From NCBI GenBank assembly GCA_021781575.1, contig JAJXWP010000007.1, forward strand, positions 62,001 through 126,000: a stretch of 64,000 nucleotides of DNA, in the 5' to 3' direction. Positions 46,501 through 55,835 of this stretch are shown here, piece by piece (positions within the stretch are counted from its first letter, which is position 1; each line of letters starts with the position of its first letter). The notes beneath the pieces are model-generated. The model did not search any database and was not told the DNA's origin. It worked only from the letters and a program-made list of their open reading frames with translations. The translations under genes and the position numbers were made by a program. This DNA comes from Pseudomonadota bacterium. GTDB lineage: Bacteria > Pseudomonadota > Alphaproteobacteria > Rhodospirillales > Magnetospirillaceae.

Positions 46501-47000
46501 CGGCGCTGCTGGCGGAGTTTGTGCAGCCGGACGATCTGCTGGCGGCGGTCAGGCGGGTGCGGGAGAAACGAATACCCATTATCGACAGCTTCACCCCCTT
46601 TCCAGTCGAAGGCTTGGATCGGGCCTTGGGTGTCGAGGACCAAAGGATCAACTGGCTGGGGTTCGCCGGGATGATTTCCGGCGCCCTGCTGGGATGGTTC
46701 TTCCAGTGGTACGCCAACAGCGACTACACGCTCAATGTCGGAGGCCGGCCCTGGCTGGCGCCGCCGTCCTTCACCGTGCTCACCTTCGAATTCTCGGTGC
46801 TGCTCGGGGCGTTCTTCATGTTCTTCGGCCTGCTGATCCTCAATCGCCTGCCCAAGCTGCACCATCCCCTGTTCGCCGCGCCCGGCTTCGACCGGGTAAC
46901 CAGCGACCGGTATTTCCTGCTCATCGACGCCCCCGACGCGGCGGCCCGCCGCTTCATCGAGGATCTGCACCCTGCCTCTATCGCCGAGGTGGAACCATGA
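46497..47000 (+). CDS. actD: Alternative complex III subunit D (DUF3341)
   Basis: A 167-residue protein of the DUF3341 family. A soluble N-terminal part (about 1-55, with KRIPIIDSFTPFPVEGLD) is followed by two membrane helices (about 60-75 and 95-118). ActD is an accessory membrane subunit of alternative complex III. It overlaps actC by 4 bp and actE by 4 bp. Confidence 0.92.
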   Translation: MTALLAEFVQPDDLLAAVRRVREKRIPIIDSFTPFPVEGLDRALGVEDQRINWLGFAGMISGALLGWFFQWYANSDYTLNVGGRPWLAPPSFTVLTFEFSVLLGAFFMFFGLLILNRLPKLHHPLFAAPGFDRVTSDRYFLLIDAPDAAARRFIEDLHPASIAEVEP

Positions 47001-47548
47001 GCGGCGGGAGGGTCAGAGGGTCTTTGCTGCTACTCCCCCTGCTGCTCACCGCCTGCGACCAGTATCACATGATCGATCAGCAGAAGATGCGAGATGACGG
47101 CGCGGCGCAGGCTTTTCCCAGGGGGCAGACCGACCAGCCGCCGGTGCCGGGAACGGTGGCGCGCGGCGATGGCGCCCGCCTGCGGCAGCTTGCCGAACGC
47201 CCGCCGATGAGCCAGGCGCTGCTTGAGCGGGGGCGCCAGCGCTTCGACATTTATTGCGCACCCTGCCACGGGCTGGTGGGCGACGGCCGGGGGATGATCC
47301 CGCAACGCGGCTTTCCCCACCCGCCGAGCTTTCACCAGGACCGCTTGCGGCAAGCCCCGGACAGCCATTTCCTGGACGTCATCCGCCACGGCTACGGCAT
47401 CATGTATTCCTATGGGGCGCGCGTGGCGCCCGCCGACCGATGGGCGATCCTCGCCTATATCCGCGCCTTGCAACTTAGCCAGGACATGCGGGTCGCCCAG
47501 TTGCCCCCCGATCTGAAGAGCCAATTGGACGGGGAGGGGCAGCCGTGA
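46997..47548 (+). CDS. actE: Alternative complex III subunit E, monohaem cytochrome c lipoprotein
   Basis: A 183-residue lipoprotein cytochrome. The signal ends in the lipobox LLTAC (Cys20). The haem site CAPCH lies near residues 92-96, with a C-terminal Met-containing helix region (HGYGIMYSYGARV) that could supply the sixth ligand. It passes electrons from alternative complex III towards the oxidase. I chose the ATG at 46997, which forms an ATGA overlap with the end of actD. Confidence 0.92.
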   Translation: MSGGRVRGSLLLLPLLLTACDQYHMIDQQKMRDDGAAQAFPRGQTDQPPVPGTVARGDGARLRQLAERPPMSQALLERGRQRFDIYCAPCHGLVGDGRGMIPQRGFPHPPSFHQDRLRQAPDSHFLDVIRHGYGIMYSYGARVAPADRWAILAYIRALQLSQDMRVAQLPPDLKSQLDGEGQP

Positions 47549-48582
47549 GCGTCCGCTTCGACGTCATCGCCGCGACCATTGCCTTGGCAGGTCTGGCGCT
47601 GTTCTTCCTGGCCGCCGCCGGAGACCCTTCGGCCGGCCTGCAGGGGTGGCTGGCGGCGGCGATGGCCTGGGTTGCCGCGTCGTTGGGCTGCCTGATCGTG
47701 TGCCTTATGCGGGTGGTCGCGGGCGCCGGAATCGGCCGTGGTTTCGGCCCCGCCTTGGCCGCCGCGGGAGGGACCCTGCCGTTGATGGCGGTGGCCTTCA
47801 TACCGGTGTGGATCGGGCTTGCCGGACTTTACCCGTGGGCCACCGTGCCGCCCGAGGGCGATTTCCAGAAGCTGTGGCTGCAACCCGGGTTCTTCATCGG
47901 GCGGGGCGTGGCCTATTTCGTCCTGTGGATCGGCCTGGCAATTCTGGTCCTGCGGCAGGGTCGCCCGACCGCGGTGGCCGGCCTGATCATCGTCGGACTG
48001 ACCGGGTCGTTGGCCTCGGTCGACTGGATGATGTCGCTTGAGCCCCAGGTGCATTCCTCGATCTACGGCATGCTTTTTCTGTCGCATGCCTGTCTGGTCG
48101 GATGGGCGCTTGCCGCCGCCATGACGCTGCTGTCCGGCCGGCCGGCGACGCCGCAAATAGCCGCCGGCTACATCATCGGCGGCATCGCGCTGTGGGCCTA
48201 TCTGTCCTTCTGTCAGTACCTGGTGGTGTGGAACGGCAACGAACCGAGCGACATCGGCTGGTACCTGCTGCGTGAAGGCCATGGCTGGGGAAGGCTATTC
48301 TGGGCGGCGTCGCTGCTGGAAGGCATCCTGCCTTTTCTGTTCCTGATGCCGGCGCGGATGCGGGCCAGCGGGTCGGCTGTCGCCGTGGTGGCCCTGGTTC
48401 TGGTGATCGGTGGCATCCTTGAGATGAGCCTGTTGGTGCTTCCGGCATTCCGAGGCGATTTCGGGGCGTCGGCACCGGAGGCGTTCGCCGCATCGGTGGG
48501 GCTGGGAGGGATATGGCTGCTGGTGTTTGCTCGGCGTTACCGCCGCCTGGCGGGTCCGGCCGACGAGGTCCGCCATGGCTGA
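47545..48582 (+). CDS. actF: Alternative complex III subunit F (membrane subunit)
   Basis: A 345-residue multi-helix membrane protein (about nine to ten helices). It lies where actF always occurs, after the monohaem cytochrome, and has the ActF-type segment WMMSLEPQVHSSIYGMLF. It is distantly related to ActC and is thought to take part in quinol binding or proton movement. The GTG start forms a GTGA overlap with actE. Confidence 0.9.
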   Translation: MSVRFDVIAATIALAGLALFFLAAAGDPSAGLQGWLAAAMAWVAASLGCLIVCLMRVVAGAGIGRGFGPALAAAGGTLPLMAVAFIPVWIGLAGLYPWATVPPEGDFQKLWLQPGFFIGRGVAYFVLWIGLAILVLRQGRPTAVAGLIIVGLTGSLASVDWMMSLEPQVHSSIYGMLFLSHACLVGWALAAAMTLLSGRPATPQIAAGYIIGGIALWAYLSFCQYLVVWNGNEPSDIGWYLLREGHGWGRLFWAASLLEGILPFLFLMPARMRASGSAVAVVALVLVIGGILEMSLLVLPAFRGDFGASAPEAFAASVGLGGIWLLVFARRYRRLAGPADEVRHG

Positions 48583-48961
48583 CGAGACGGGAAACGAAGC
48601 CGGGCAGGGCTTTGAAAGCGGTGATGTGGCGCCGCGGGCGGTGGGGCTGTGGGCTTACGGCCTGTTCGCCATCGCCGTTGCCATGGCTGCCGGCGTCTAT
48701 TTTCTATGGGGTGGGCTGCAAGCTCTCGTAAGGGAGCCGCGGCCCTCGCCGGTGGAAGTGGCACCGATGATTCCACCCGAGCCGCACCTGCAGCCCTCGC
48801 CTTCGGCCGATCTGGCGCGGCTTCTGTCGCGCGACCGCCGCCGCTTGAACAGCACCGCCTGGGTCGATCGGAGCGGCGGGGTGGCGCATATCCCGGTGGA
48901 TCGGGCCATGCGGATGTTGGCCGACCGGGGCTGGCCGAAGTCGAAAGGGGGCGGACAATGA
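48575..48961 (+). CDS. Small single-helix membrane protein of the ACIII-caa3 cluster
   Basis: A 128-residue protein with one membrane helix (about residues 27-47) and a C-terminal periplasmic tail. The tail ends in GVAHIPVDRAMRMLADRGWP, a pattern I recall from unnamed small proteins at this position in oxidase clusters. The ATG at 48575 overlaps the actF stop by 8 bp, and its own stop overlaps the SCO start. It may help assemble or tether the ACIII-oxidase complex; this is positional inference. Confidence 0.78.
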   Translation: MADETGNEAGQGFESGDVAPRAVGLWAYGLFAIAVAMAAGVYFLWGGLQALVREPRPSPVEVAPMIPPEPHLQPSPSADLARLLSRDRRRLNSTAWVDRSGGVAHIPVDRAMRMLADRGWPKSKGGGQ

Positions 48962-49761
48962 GCGTTTGTCGGGGCGTGAACTGGGTCGGCCGGCTGCTCC
49001 TCTGCCTGTCGGTTCTGGCCCTTCGGTCGACGCCGGGGCAGGCCTCTGTGGATCCCGCCATGGATGTCGGCATCGACAAGGTCGCCGATCCCCATTTACC
49101 CCGCGACGCGCGATTGGTCGACCAGGCCGGCCGGCCGGTACGACTCGGCGACTATTTCGGCGGGCCACCCCTGCTTTTCGCTGCCGTCCAGTACAATTGC
49201 CCCAATCTTTGCGGCATCGTTCTCGACGGTCTGTTCGGCGCATTGGCTGGGTCGGGGTTGATCGCCGGCCGCGATTACCAGATGGTGGCGATGAGCATCG
49301 ACCAGCGGGAAGGGCCGGCGGTGGCGTCGCGCCGCTTGTCGGGCCTGGCCGGTCGCTGGGCGATCGATGAAAAGGCGGTGCATTTCCTCACTGGCTCGGC
49401 CTCGGTCATTGCCCGGGTCAGCCACGATATGGGGATCCGCGATGCCTGGGATGCCGAGCATTGGCAATTCGCTCACGTCTCGGCAATTGCCATCACTACT
49501 CCGGACGGTCGGCTGGCCCGATGGCTGTCAGACGTGGAATTCGATCCACGGGCGTTGCGCTCGGGTCTGCGCGATGCCGGTCGGGGCAAGGTGGGCCGGC
49601 TGCGTGCCCAGGTCCTGTTGTTGTGCTACGGCTTCGCTCCGATCCACGGCCGCTACGGCTGGGTGGTGCGCGACCTGCTGGATCTTTGCGGAGCCGCGAC
49701 GGTCGGCGGGCTGGCATTTTATTTGTGGCGCTCGGTTCGCAGCGAGCGGCGGGGTGCGTGA
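48958..49761 (+). CDS. SCO1/SenC-type copper chaperone
   Basis: A 267-residue protein with a signal or anchor segment at the N-terminus, a thioredoxin-like domain and a C-terminal membrane helix (about 240-258). The copper-binding CxxxC (C81, C85 in YNCPNLCG) and the later His in QFAHVSAIAIT are present. It delivers copper to the CuA site of the oxidase subunit II encoded next. It overlaps its upstream and downstream neighbours by 4 bp and 1 bp. Confidence 0.9.
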   Translation: MSVCRGVNWVGRLLLCLSVLALRSTPGQASVDPAMDVGIDKVADPHLPRDARLVDQAGRPVRLGDYFGGPPLLFAAVQYNCPNLCGIVLDGLFGALAGSGLIAGRDYQMVAMSIDQREGPAVASRRLSGLAGRWAIDEKAVHFLTGSASVIARVSHDMGIRDAWDAEHWQFAHVSAIAITTPDGRLARWLSDVEFDPRALRSGLRDAGRGKVGRLRAQVLLLCYGFAPIHGRYGWVVRDLLDLCGAATVGGLAFYLWRSVRSERRGA

Positions 49762-50717
49762 TGGGCGCAATCCTGCCGACCCCGCCCATCGGACTGACGC
49801 CGCTTTCGGCCTATGCGGCGGAATACGACTGGCTGTTCTTCGGAATGTGCCTGCTGTCCCTGTGCTTCATGGTGCCCATCGCCGTCGCTATCGTCTATTT
49901 CGCCGTCAAATACCACAAGGACAGCAAGGCCGATCGCTCGGAGCGCATCAGCCGCCGTTCCAGACTCATTCTGGAAAGCTCCTGGGCGGGGATTCCGTTT
50001 CTGCTGACCCTCGGCGTATTCGTCTGGGCGGGGAAAATGTATGTCGAGTGGGCGACGCCGCCGAAAGGGGCTCTGGAAATCGCCGTAATCGGCAAGCAAT
50101 GGATGTGGAAATTCCAGCATCCGGGGGGGCAGCGGGAAATCAATACCCTGCATGTTCCCGTCGGCCGGCCGGTGAAGCTGGTCATGACTTCGCAGGATGT
50201 CATCCACAGCCTTTTCTTGCCCGCGTTGCGGATCAAGATGGACGTGATCCCGGGGCGCTACACCCATCTGTGGTTCACTGCGACGAAAACCGGAACCTTC
50301 CGTCTTGAGTGCGCCGAGTATTGCGGCACCGACCATTCGCGCATGGGTGGCTCGCTGATTGTGATGACGTCGGCCGATTACCAGTCCTGGCTGGCGCATG
50401 CCGGGACCGCCATATCGCTGGCCGCCGCCGGCGCCGAGGTGTATCGCAAGAATGGTTGCAGCGGCTGCCACGGCGCCAATTCAACCGTCCACGCCCCCAC
50501 CCTCGGCGGCTTGTTCGGCACGATGGTCCGTACCGCCGACGGGCGCGAGGTGCTGGCCGACGAAGGCTATATCCGCGATTGCATCACACTGCCCGACAAG
50601 AACCGGGTCGCCGGCTTTCCTCCGATCATGCCGGATTTCTCGGGAACGATCAGCGAGGCTGATCTGATCAAGCTCATCGCCTATATCCGTTCGCTGCCAC
50701 CGGGGGCACGCCCATGA
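49761..50717 (+). CDS. coxB: Cytochrome c oxidase subunit II with fused cytochrome c (caa3 type)
   Basis: A 318-residue protein with two N-terminal membrane helices (about 25-48 and 72-90) and a cupredoxin domain with a complete CuA site (H149, C184, E186, C188, H192, M195). A C-terminal cytochrome c domain follows, with CSGCH at 233-237 and a probable Met ligand in PPIMPDF. The fused cytochrome makes this a caa3 oxidase, able to take electrons directly from the ActE cytochrome. The ATG overlaps the SCO stop (TGATG). Confidence 0.94.
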   Translation: MGAILPTPPIGLTPLSAYAAEYDWLFFGMCLLSLCFMVPIAVAIVYFAVKYHKDSKADRSERISRRSRLILESSWAGIPFLLTLGVFVWAGKMYVEWATPPKGALEIAVIGKQWMWKFQHPGGQREINTLHVPVGRPVKLVMTSQDVIHSLFLPALRIKMDVIPGRYTHLWFTATKTGTFRLECAEYCGTDHSRMGGSLIVMTSADYQSWLAHAGTAISLAAAGAEVYRKNGCSGCHGANSTVHAPTLGGLFGTMVRTADGREVLADEGYIRDCITLPDKNRVAGFPPIMPDFSGTISEADLIKLIAYIRSLPPGARP

Positions 50718-52348
50718 CGGCCGAGGCCAAGGCTTTACCATCGAAAAGCTATCTTGAGGACGGCTACACCCTGAGCTCCTGGTTTTTCAGTACGGACCAC
50801 AAGAGAATCGCCATTCTTTATTTTGTCAGCATCACGCTTTTCTTTTTTGTCGGTGGCGCTGCGGCGACGCTGATCCGCCTCGAATTACTGTCGCCGACAG
50901 GATTGTTTCTTTCAAATGATGCCTATAACCGCCTGTTTACCATCCATGGCGTCGTCATGGTGTGGTTTTTCTTGATCCCATCGATTCCAAATACTTTCGG
51001 TAACTTTCTCATTCCAATCATGATCGGGGCCAAGGATCTGGCGTTTCCCAAGCTCAATCTGGCGTCCTGGTGGATATTCGTGTTGGCCGGCTGCTTCGTC
51101 ATTGCCGCCCTTCTGATCGGCGGGGTCGATACCGGTTGGACGTTCTACGCCCCGTTCTCCACCATGTTCTCCAATGGCTATGTGGTGCCGGCGGTGATCG
51201 GCGTATTCATCGCCGGATTCTCCACCATCCTCACCGGCCTCAATTTCATTGTCACCATCCACAAGTTGCGGGCCCCGGGAATGACCTGGTTCCGCCTGCC
51301 GCTGTTCGTCTGGGCGATCTACGCGACGTCGCTGGTGATGGTGCTGGCCACGCCGGTCCTGGCCACCACCTTGATGCTGATTTTCGCGGAGCGGGTGCTT
51401 GGTCTCGGATTCTTCGATCCGAAGCTGGGCGGCGACCCGGTGCTCTACCAGCATCTGTTCTGGTTCTACAGCCATCCCGCCGTCTACATCATGGTCCTGC
51501 CGGCCATGGCGGTGATGAGCGAGCTGATGAGCGCGTTCTGCAAGAGGCGTGTCTTCGGCTACAAGGTCGTCGCTTATTCCAGCTTGGCCATCGCCGGTTT
51601 GGGTTTCCTCGTGTGGGGGCACCACATGTTTGTCGCCGGCGAATCGGTCTATGCCGGCCTGGTGTTCTCCCTGCTCAGTTTTTCCATCGCGGTTCCATCG
51701 GCGATCAAGGTGTTCAATTGGACGGCGACGATGCGCAAAGGCTACGTCTCGCTCGACGCGCCGATGCTGTTCGCCCTTGGCTTCATCGGATTGTTCGTCA
51801 TCGGTGGGTTGAGCGGGCTTTTCGTTGCCGCGACCGGCCTCGATGTACATCTGACCCGCACCTATTTCGTCATCGCTCATTTCCACTTCATCATGGTGGG
51901 TGGAACGGTGAGCTGCTATTTCGGCGCCCTGCATTTCTGGTGGCCGAAGATGACCGGGCGGATGTATCCGGAAATGCTGGGCCGCGGCACCGCCCTGATG
52001 ATCTTCTTCGGCTTCATCCTGACCTTCATGCCCCAGTTCATCCTCGGCTGGCTGGGCATGCCGCGGCGCTATCACCTCTATCCGCCGGAATTCCAGGTGC
52101 TGAACGTGCTGTCCTCGGCCGGAGCGTCGATTCTCGCCGTGGCCTACACGTTGCCCCTGATCTATCTGGGCTGGTCCTTGTTCTATGGAAAACGGGCCGG
52201 CGCCAATCCCTGGGGAGCGGCTGGATTGGAGTGGCTGATTCCGTCGCCGCCGCCCCGCGAGAACTTCGAGACGGTGCCGGTGGTGACCTGGGAGGCCTAT
52301 CCCTATCCGCTCAAGCCCCAGCCGGTGGAACGGAAGGAGACGCCATGA
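50714..52348 (+). CDS. coxA: Cytochrome c oxidase subunit I, A2 type
   Basis: A 544-residue haem-copper oxidase core with about twelve helices. Ligand motifs are the low-spin haem His in HGVVMVWF, the cross-linked His-Tyr in FYSHPAVY, the CuB His pair in GHHMFV and HFHFIMVGG for both haems. The A1-type Glu (HPEV) is absent. Instead the YSHPxVY form defines the A2 class seen in Rhodothermus and Thermus caa3 enzymes. It reduces O2 to water and pumps protons. The gene overlaps both neighbours by 4 bp; its first 200 bases are less G+C-rich than the rest. Confidence 0.94.
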   Translation: MTAEAKALPSKSYLEDGYTLSSWFFSTDHKRIAILYFVSITLFFFVGGAAATLIRLELLSPTGLFLSNDAYNRLFTIHGVVMVWFFLIPSIPNTFGNFLIPIMIGAKDLAFPKLNLASWWIFVLAGCFVIAALLIGGVDTGWTFYAPFSTMFSNGYVVPAVIGVFIAGFSTILTGLNFIVTIHKLRAPGMTWFRLPLFVWAIYATSLVMVLATPVLATTLMLIFAERVLGLGFFDPKLGGDPVLYQHLFWFYSHPAVYIMVLPAMAVMSELMSAFCKRRVFGYKVVAYSSLAIAGLGFLVWGHHMFVAGESVYAGLVFSLLSFSIAVPSAIKVFNWTATMRKGYVSLDAPMLFALGFIGLFVIGGLSGLFVAATGLDVHLTRTYFVIAHFHFIMVGGTVSCYFGALHFWWPKMTGRMYPEMLGRGTALMIFFGFILTFMPQFILGWLGMPRRYHLYPPEFQVLNVLSSAGASILAVAYTLPLIYLGWSLFYGKRAGANPWGAAGLEWLIPSPPPRENFETVPVVTWEAYPYPLKPQPVERKETP

Positions 52349-52986
52349 GCGACGCACTGCCGGCGGTGCATGAGCAATACCAGGTGGCAACCCAACAGCT
52401 GGCCGCCGACCGCCTTGGGCTGTGGGTATTCCTGGCCTCGGAAGCCATGCTGTTCGGTGCCGTCTTCTTTTCCCTGGCGGTGTACCATTACATCCATCCC
52501 GCCGCCATGCACGCGGCAACCGATCAGCTCGATTTGTCGATGGGGGCGGTCGGCACCGCCGTCCTGCTGTCCAGTAGCACCACCATGGCCTTGGCGGTCA
52601 AGGCGGCGGGCGAGGGTCGCCGATGGGAAACGCTCGTCGCCCTGATCGGCACCGTGGTGCTCGGCCTGGCCTTCGAAGCCATCAAGGTGCATGACTGGTT
52701 TGACGAATTCGGGAAAGGGCTGTATCCGCCGGCGGGGCCGCCGTTCCCGCTTCCCCAGCCGGCAGCCCGCCTGTTCTTCCATCTCTATTTCGTCTCGACA
52801 GGCCTTCACGCGGTGCATCTGGCCGTGGGGATCCTGCTGGTCGCGGGTCTCGTGATCATGCAGGTGAGCGGTCGCCTCACGCTGCCGGAACGCATGGTGA
52901 CCGTCGAAATGGTCGGTCTTTATTGGCAGTTCGTCGATATCGTATGGATCTTCCTTTACCCAACCCTCTACCTGGTTTCCCGGTGA
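52345..52986 (+). CDS. coxC: Cytochrome c oxidase subunit III
   Basis: A 213-residue subunit III with five membrane helices; [19 protein letters not shown] is the conserved second segment, and [15 protein letters not shown] the C-terminal one. It stabilises subunit I and the proton uptake path. The ATG at 52345 overlaps coxA by 4 bp. Confidence 0.92.
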   Translation: MSDALPAVHEQYQVATQQLAADRLGLWVFLASEAMLFGAVFFSLAVYHYIHPAAMHAATDQLDLSMGAVGTAVLLSSSTTMALAVKAAGEGRRWETLVALIGTVVLGLAFEAIKVHDWFDEFGKGLYPPAGPPFPLPQPAARLFFHLYFVSTGLHAVHLAVGILLVAGLVIMQVSGRLTLPERMVTVEMVGLYWQFVDIVWIFLYPTLYLVSR

Positions 52987-52999
52987 GGACGAGGACAAC

Positions 53000-53263
53000 A
53001 TGCCGAATCGCATGACCTTGGTCGCCGTATGGCTTGTCCTGCTGGCCCTGCTCGGGATCAGCACCTGGGTGGCGCTCCTTCGCCTTGGCTCGTGGCACGC
53101 GGCACTCAACCTGATTTTCGCCGTGGCCAGCGCCGGCGCGGTTGTCTGGTTCGACATGCATCTGCGGAAGGGGTCCGGCACCCTCAAGCTGTTCGCCGGC
53201 GGCACCGTCATCTTCCTGTTCATCATGTTTGGCTTTGGCCTGGCCGACTGGCTGACCCGCTGA
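53000..53263 (+). CDS. Cytochrome c oxidase subunit IV-like small membrane protein
   Basis: An 87-residue protein with three predicted helices (about 5-25, 33-52 and 62-83), fitting the bacterial cytochrome c oxidase subunit IV (CtaF/CoxD-like) family by size, position and FDMHLRK loop. It is the last subunit gene of the caa3 oxidase operon, 13 bp after coxC. Confidence 0.82.
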   Translation: MPNRMTLVAVWLVLLALLGISTWVALLRLGSWHAALNLIFAVASAGAVVWFDMHLRKGSGTLKLFAGGTVIFLFIMFGFGLADWLTR

Positions 53264-53337
53264 ACGGTTGTCCGGGAGTGACCGCGTCATTTCCGGACGA
53301 GGCTTGAGCGGAAGCGATCAACAGAGGGAGAACCGTC

Positions 53338-54351
53338 ATGAAGGATGGCAAGACCGTAGTGATCACCGGAGCTTCGGCCGGTCTGGGACGGGCGGCGGCG
53401 CAGGCCTTTGCCCGCCGGGGCTGGCGCGTCGGCGCGGTGGCGCGCGGCCAGGAGCGGCTGCAGGAGACCTGCCGCGAGGTCGAGGAACTGGGAGGCCAAG
53501 CCGTCTGGGTGGCGGCCGACGTCTCTGACGCCGATGCTCTCGACCGCGCCGCTGAGATATTCGAACAACGGCTGGGGCCGATCGACGTCTGGGTCAACTC
53601 GGCGATGGTCACCGTCTTCTCGCCGGTTGCCGAGATGAGCCCGGCGGAGTTCCAGCGTGTCGTCAATGTCACTCTGATGGGCCAGGTGCACGGCACCATG
53701 ACGGCGCTGAAGCGCATGCGGCGGCGCAACCGCGGGACCATCGTTCAGGTCGGCTCGGCGCTGGCATGGCGGGCCATCCCGCTGCAATCGGCCTATTGCG
53801 CCGCCAAGCACGGGGTGCGCGCGTTCACCGACTCGTTGCGCTCCGAACTGCTCCACGAGGGTTCGAAAATTCGCCTGACCATGGTGCAGATGCCTGCGGT
53901 CAATACTCCGCAATTCGACTGGGCGCGGAACCGCATGCCGCACAAGGTCCAACCGATGCCGCCGATCTTCCAGCCGGAGGTGGCGGCCGGAGCGATCGTC
54001 AGGGCGGCCGAAACCGCGCCGCGCGAGTTATGGGTCGGCCGCTCGTCGATCACCGCGATCCTCGGCAACCTGTTTTTTCCAAGCTATGTCGATCGGCTGC
54101 TCGCCAAGTCCGGTTTCAGCGGGCAGCAGACCGACGAGCCGGCGCAGCAGAACCGTGCCGACAATCTGTACGGGCCGGTTTCCGAGCCGTTCGGCGCGCA
54201 CGGTCGTTTCGACCGGCGTGCCCAATCCTGGGCGGTTACCGTCCGGCAGAACACCGCCGAACGGTTCATGGTGGCCGGCGCGGCGACACTCCTTGCCTCG
54301 GCACTGGTCCTGGGTGGCGTGCAGTTGCGGCGCCGGCTCGCCGCCCGGTGA
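53338..54351 (+). CDS. Short-chain dehydrogenase/reductase with C-terminal membrane helix
   Basis: A 337-residue SDR. The N-terminal Rossmann motif ITGASAGLGRA binds NAD(P); Arg residues after the second strand (ARGQER) favour NADP. The active site is YCAAKHG with the Ser of VGSALAWR. Beyond the usual 250 residues there is an extra C-terminal region ending in a membrane helix (about 311-327) and basic tail, so it is probably membrane-bound. The ATG follows AGAGGGAG and lies 74 bp after the oxidase operon; it could share that transcript. Substrate unknown. Confidence 0.88.
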   Translation: MKDGKTVVITGASAGLGRAAAQAFARRGWRVGAVARGQERLQETCREVEELGGQAVWVAADVSDADALDRAAEIFEQRLGPIDVWVNSAMVTVFSPVAEMSPAEFQRVVNVTLMGQVHGTMTALKRMRRRNRGTIVQVGSALAWRAIPLQSAYCAAKHGVRAFTDSLRSELLHEGSKIRLTMVQMPAVNTPQFDWARNRMPHKVQPMPPIFQPEVAAGAIVRAAETAPRELWVGRSSITAILGNLFFPSYVDRLLAKSGFSGQQTDEPAQQNRADNLYGPVSEPFGAHGRFDRRAQSWAVTVRQNTAERFMVAGAATLLASALVLGGVQLRRRLAAR

Positions 54352-54376
54352 GTGATATCGGGGTGAGCGATATCGG
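54347..54376. repeat. 15-bp tandem duplication at the end of the SDR gene
   Basis: GGTGAGTGATATCGG (54347-54361) is followed at once by GGTGAGCGATATCGG (54362-54376), differing at one base. The first copy includes the SDR stop codon. It lies between convergent genes and looks like a small slippage duplication with no evident function. Confidence 0.7.
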
Positions 54377-54402
54377 GGAGCGCCGTCAATTGGGTCCCTG
54401 GT

Positions 54403-55068
54403 TCAGCCCCCGAAGCGGGGGAACAGGATGTTGTTCTCGATGTGGATGTGTTCCATCAGGTCGTCGGTCAGCTTTTGCAGCCCCTTGTACAGCGCCTGCC
54501 AAGTGCCGCAGGCTTCGGTCGGCGGCTGGAAGTCGTCGGTCAGGGCGCTCAGGCGGCGCAAGGTCGCTCCGTGGTCATCATGCTCCCGGCGCATCATGCC
54601 GATGGGGTGGACGATCATCGGGTTTCCGCCACGGCGCATCATGGGAAACAGGACCTGTTCCTCCTTTTGCATGTGGACTTCCAATTCCTCGGTCATCCGC
54701 CCCAGGATGGCGGACAGACCGGCCGGAACGGCCGGATGGCCGGCGTGGACTTTTTCGACGGTCTCGGCCAGTCGTCGCAATTCAGGCAGTTCACGGCGGT
54801 GAACGTTATGGTAGCGGGCTACGATATGCTCGATCAGCGCCTCCGGCGCGGCGGGGAGGGTGCGGTTGGCCCCGGGCTCCAAGGCCGCCAGTTCGGCAGT
54901 GACGGCCGCCGCATCCACTCCCTGCTGCTCGGCCGCTTCGGCCAGGGTAGCCCTGCCGCCGCAGCAGAAATCCAGCTTGTGCCGCCGAAATACGGCGGTG
55001 GCTCCTGGCAGGGTTGCGGCGATCTCACCCAGAGTGTGCGCGGCATAAGCCGCATTGCTTCCGTCCAT
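54403..55068 (-). CDS. ric: Iron-sulfur cluster repair di-iron protein (Ric/YtfE/ScdA)
   Basis: A 221-residue protein. The N-terminal ScdA_N domain has the FCCGG motif (C35-C36). The C-terminal hemerythrin-like four-helix bundle supplies His/Glu ligands (ARYHNVHRRELPEL, HMQKEEQVLFPMM, REHDDHG, HIHIENNILFPR). Ric repairs iron-sulfur clusters damaged by NO or peroxide and releases NO from the di-iron site. It is divergent from a c'-like cytochrome gene across a gap holding an FNR/Dnr-like palindrome, which fits nitrosative-stress control. Confidence 0.92.
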   Translation of the reverse strand: MDGSNAAYAAHTLGEIAATLPGATAVFRRHKLDFCCGGRATLAEAAEQQGVDAAAVTAELAALEPGANRTLPAAPEALIEHIVARYHNVHRRELPELRRLAETVEKVHAGHPAVPAGLSAILGRMTEELEVHMQKEEQVLFPMMRRGGNPMIVHPIGMMRREHDDHGATLRRLSALTDDFQPPTEACGTWQALYKGLQKLTDDLMEHIHIENNILFPRFGG

Positions 55069-55230
55069 TTGCTTCCTTCCGCGGCCTTGCGGCGGCCGTC
55101 CCGACTGTGAATTCGCCGACGACGTTACGTTGAGGCCTCGGCCCGAGCCTTATCTTTGGTCAAACAACCCACTCCGGCACTCGGAATTGCCGTGTAGAAC
55201 CGTCCGCCCACCCGGCGAGGCCCAACCTGC

Positions 55231-55244
55231 TTGACGAGGCTCAA
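55231..55244. promoter_or_regulatory. FNR/Dnr-like palindrome between ric and the c'-like cytochrome gene
   Basis: TTGACGAGGCTCAA has the TTGA-N6-TCAA half-site symmetry of CRP/FNR-family oxygen and NO regulators. It lies in the 282-bp divergent gap, 113 bases before the cytochrome ATG and 163 bases from the ric ATG. A second site with the same TTGAC-N4-CTCAA layout occurs at 62235-62248. The -10 elements are not clear here. Confidence 0.55.
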
Positions 55245-55350
55245 AGCCGCCACGCCGCGAAGTCGTTTATCTCTGAACAATGAAATCTTGCAGGAGAGCG
55301 GCCATGGCCGGAAACAGAGCCGAGGACCTTTCGATCGGGACGTGCGGGGC

Positions 55351-55812
55351 ATGAAGAACCGCCTGGCTGTCGGGGCCCTGGCCCTGTGGGTCGTGACAAT
55401 CGCGGCGGCGGGCTTCGTCTTCCTGCATGGCGACACGGCGAAGGCTCCGGATGGGCGGACGGCGATCCTGGTCAGCCCGGGCCAACGGGATTACGTCCTC
55501 AGCGAAATGCGCGCCCTGCTTGTCGCAGTGCGCGATATCACCGACGGGGTGTTGCACGACGACCGGGGGAAAGTGATCGCAGCGGCCCATAGCGTTGGGA
55601 TGGCCGCCGCCCACGACGCGGCTCCCGCTCTCATGGCCAAGCTGCCGCTGGAGTTCAAACGTATGGCGCTGCCGCTGCACAAGGGTTTTGACGACATCGC
55701 GGCGGCGGCTCAAGCCGGCGAATCCACCTCGGCCCTGGGTGACCGTCTGATCGGGCAGATGGACCGCTGCATCGCCTGCCACGCCGCGTTCCGCCTGCGG
55801 GCCGAGCGCTGA
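55351..55812 (+). CDS. Cytochrome c'-like monohaem protein
   Basis: A 153-residue protein with an N-terminal signal or anchor helix (about residues 6-25) and a helical body. A CIACH haem site lies almost at the C-terminus (about 142-146), the usual place in class II cytochromes c', which bind or reduce NO. The ATG at 55351 is the start that gives the signal sequence, although its ribosome binding site is weak. Its position opposite ric, with an FNR/Dnr-like site between, supports an NO-related role. Assignment to cytochrome c' rests on layout. Confidence 0.75.
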   Translation: MKNRLAVGALALWVVTIAAAGFVFLHGDTAKAPDGRTAILVSPGQRDYVLSEMRALLVAVRDITDGVLHDDRGKVIAAAHSVGMAAAHDAAPALMAKLPLEFKRMALPLHKGFDDIAAAAQAGESTSALGDRLIGQMDRCIACHAAFRLRAER

Positions 55813-55835
55813 CCGCGGTCTTGGAGGGGCGCCCC

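Noticed and set aside
50912-52519. Long minus-strand open frame antisense to coxA
   Set aside because: Low-complexity His/Gln/Arg-rich translation typical of the antisense of membrane helices.
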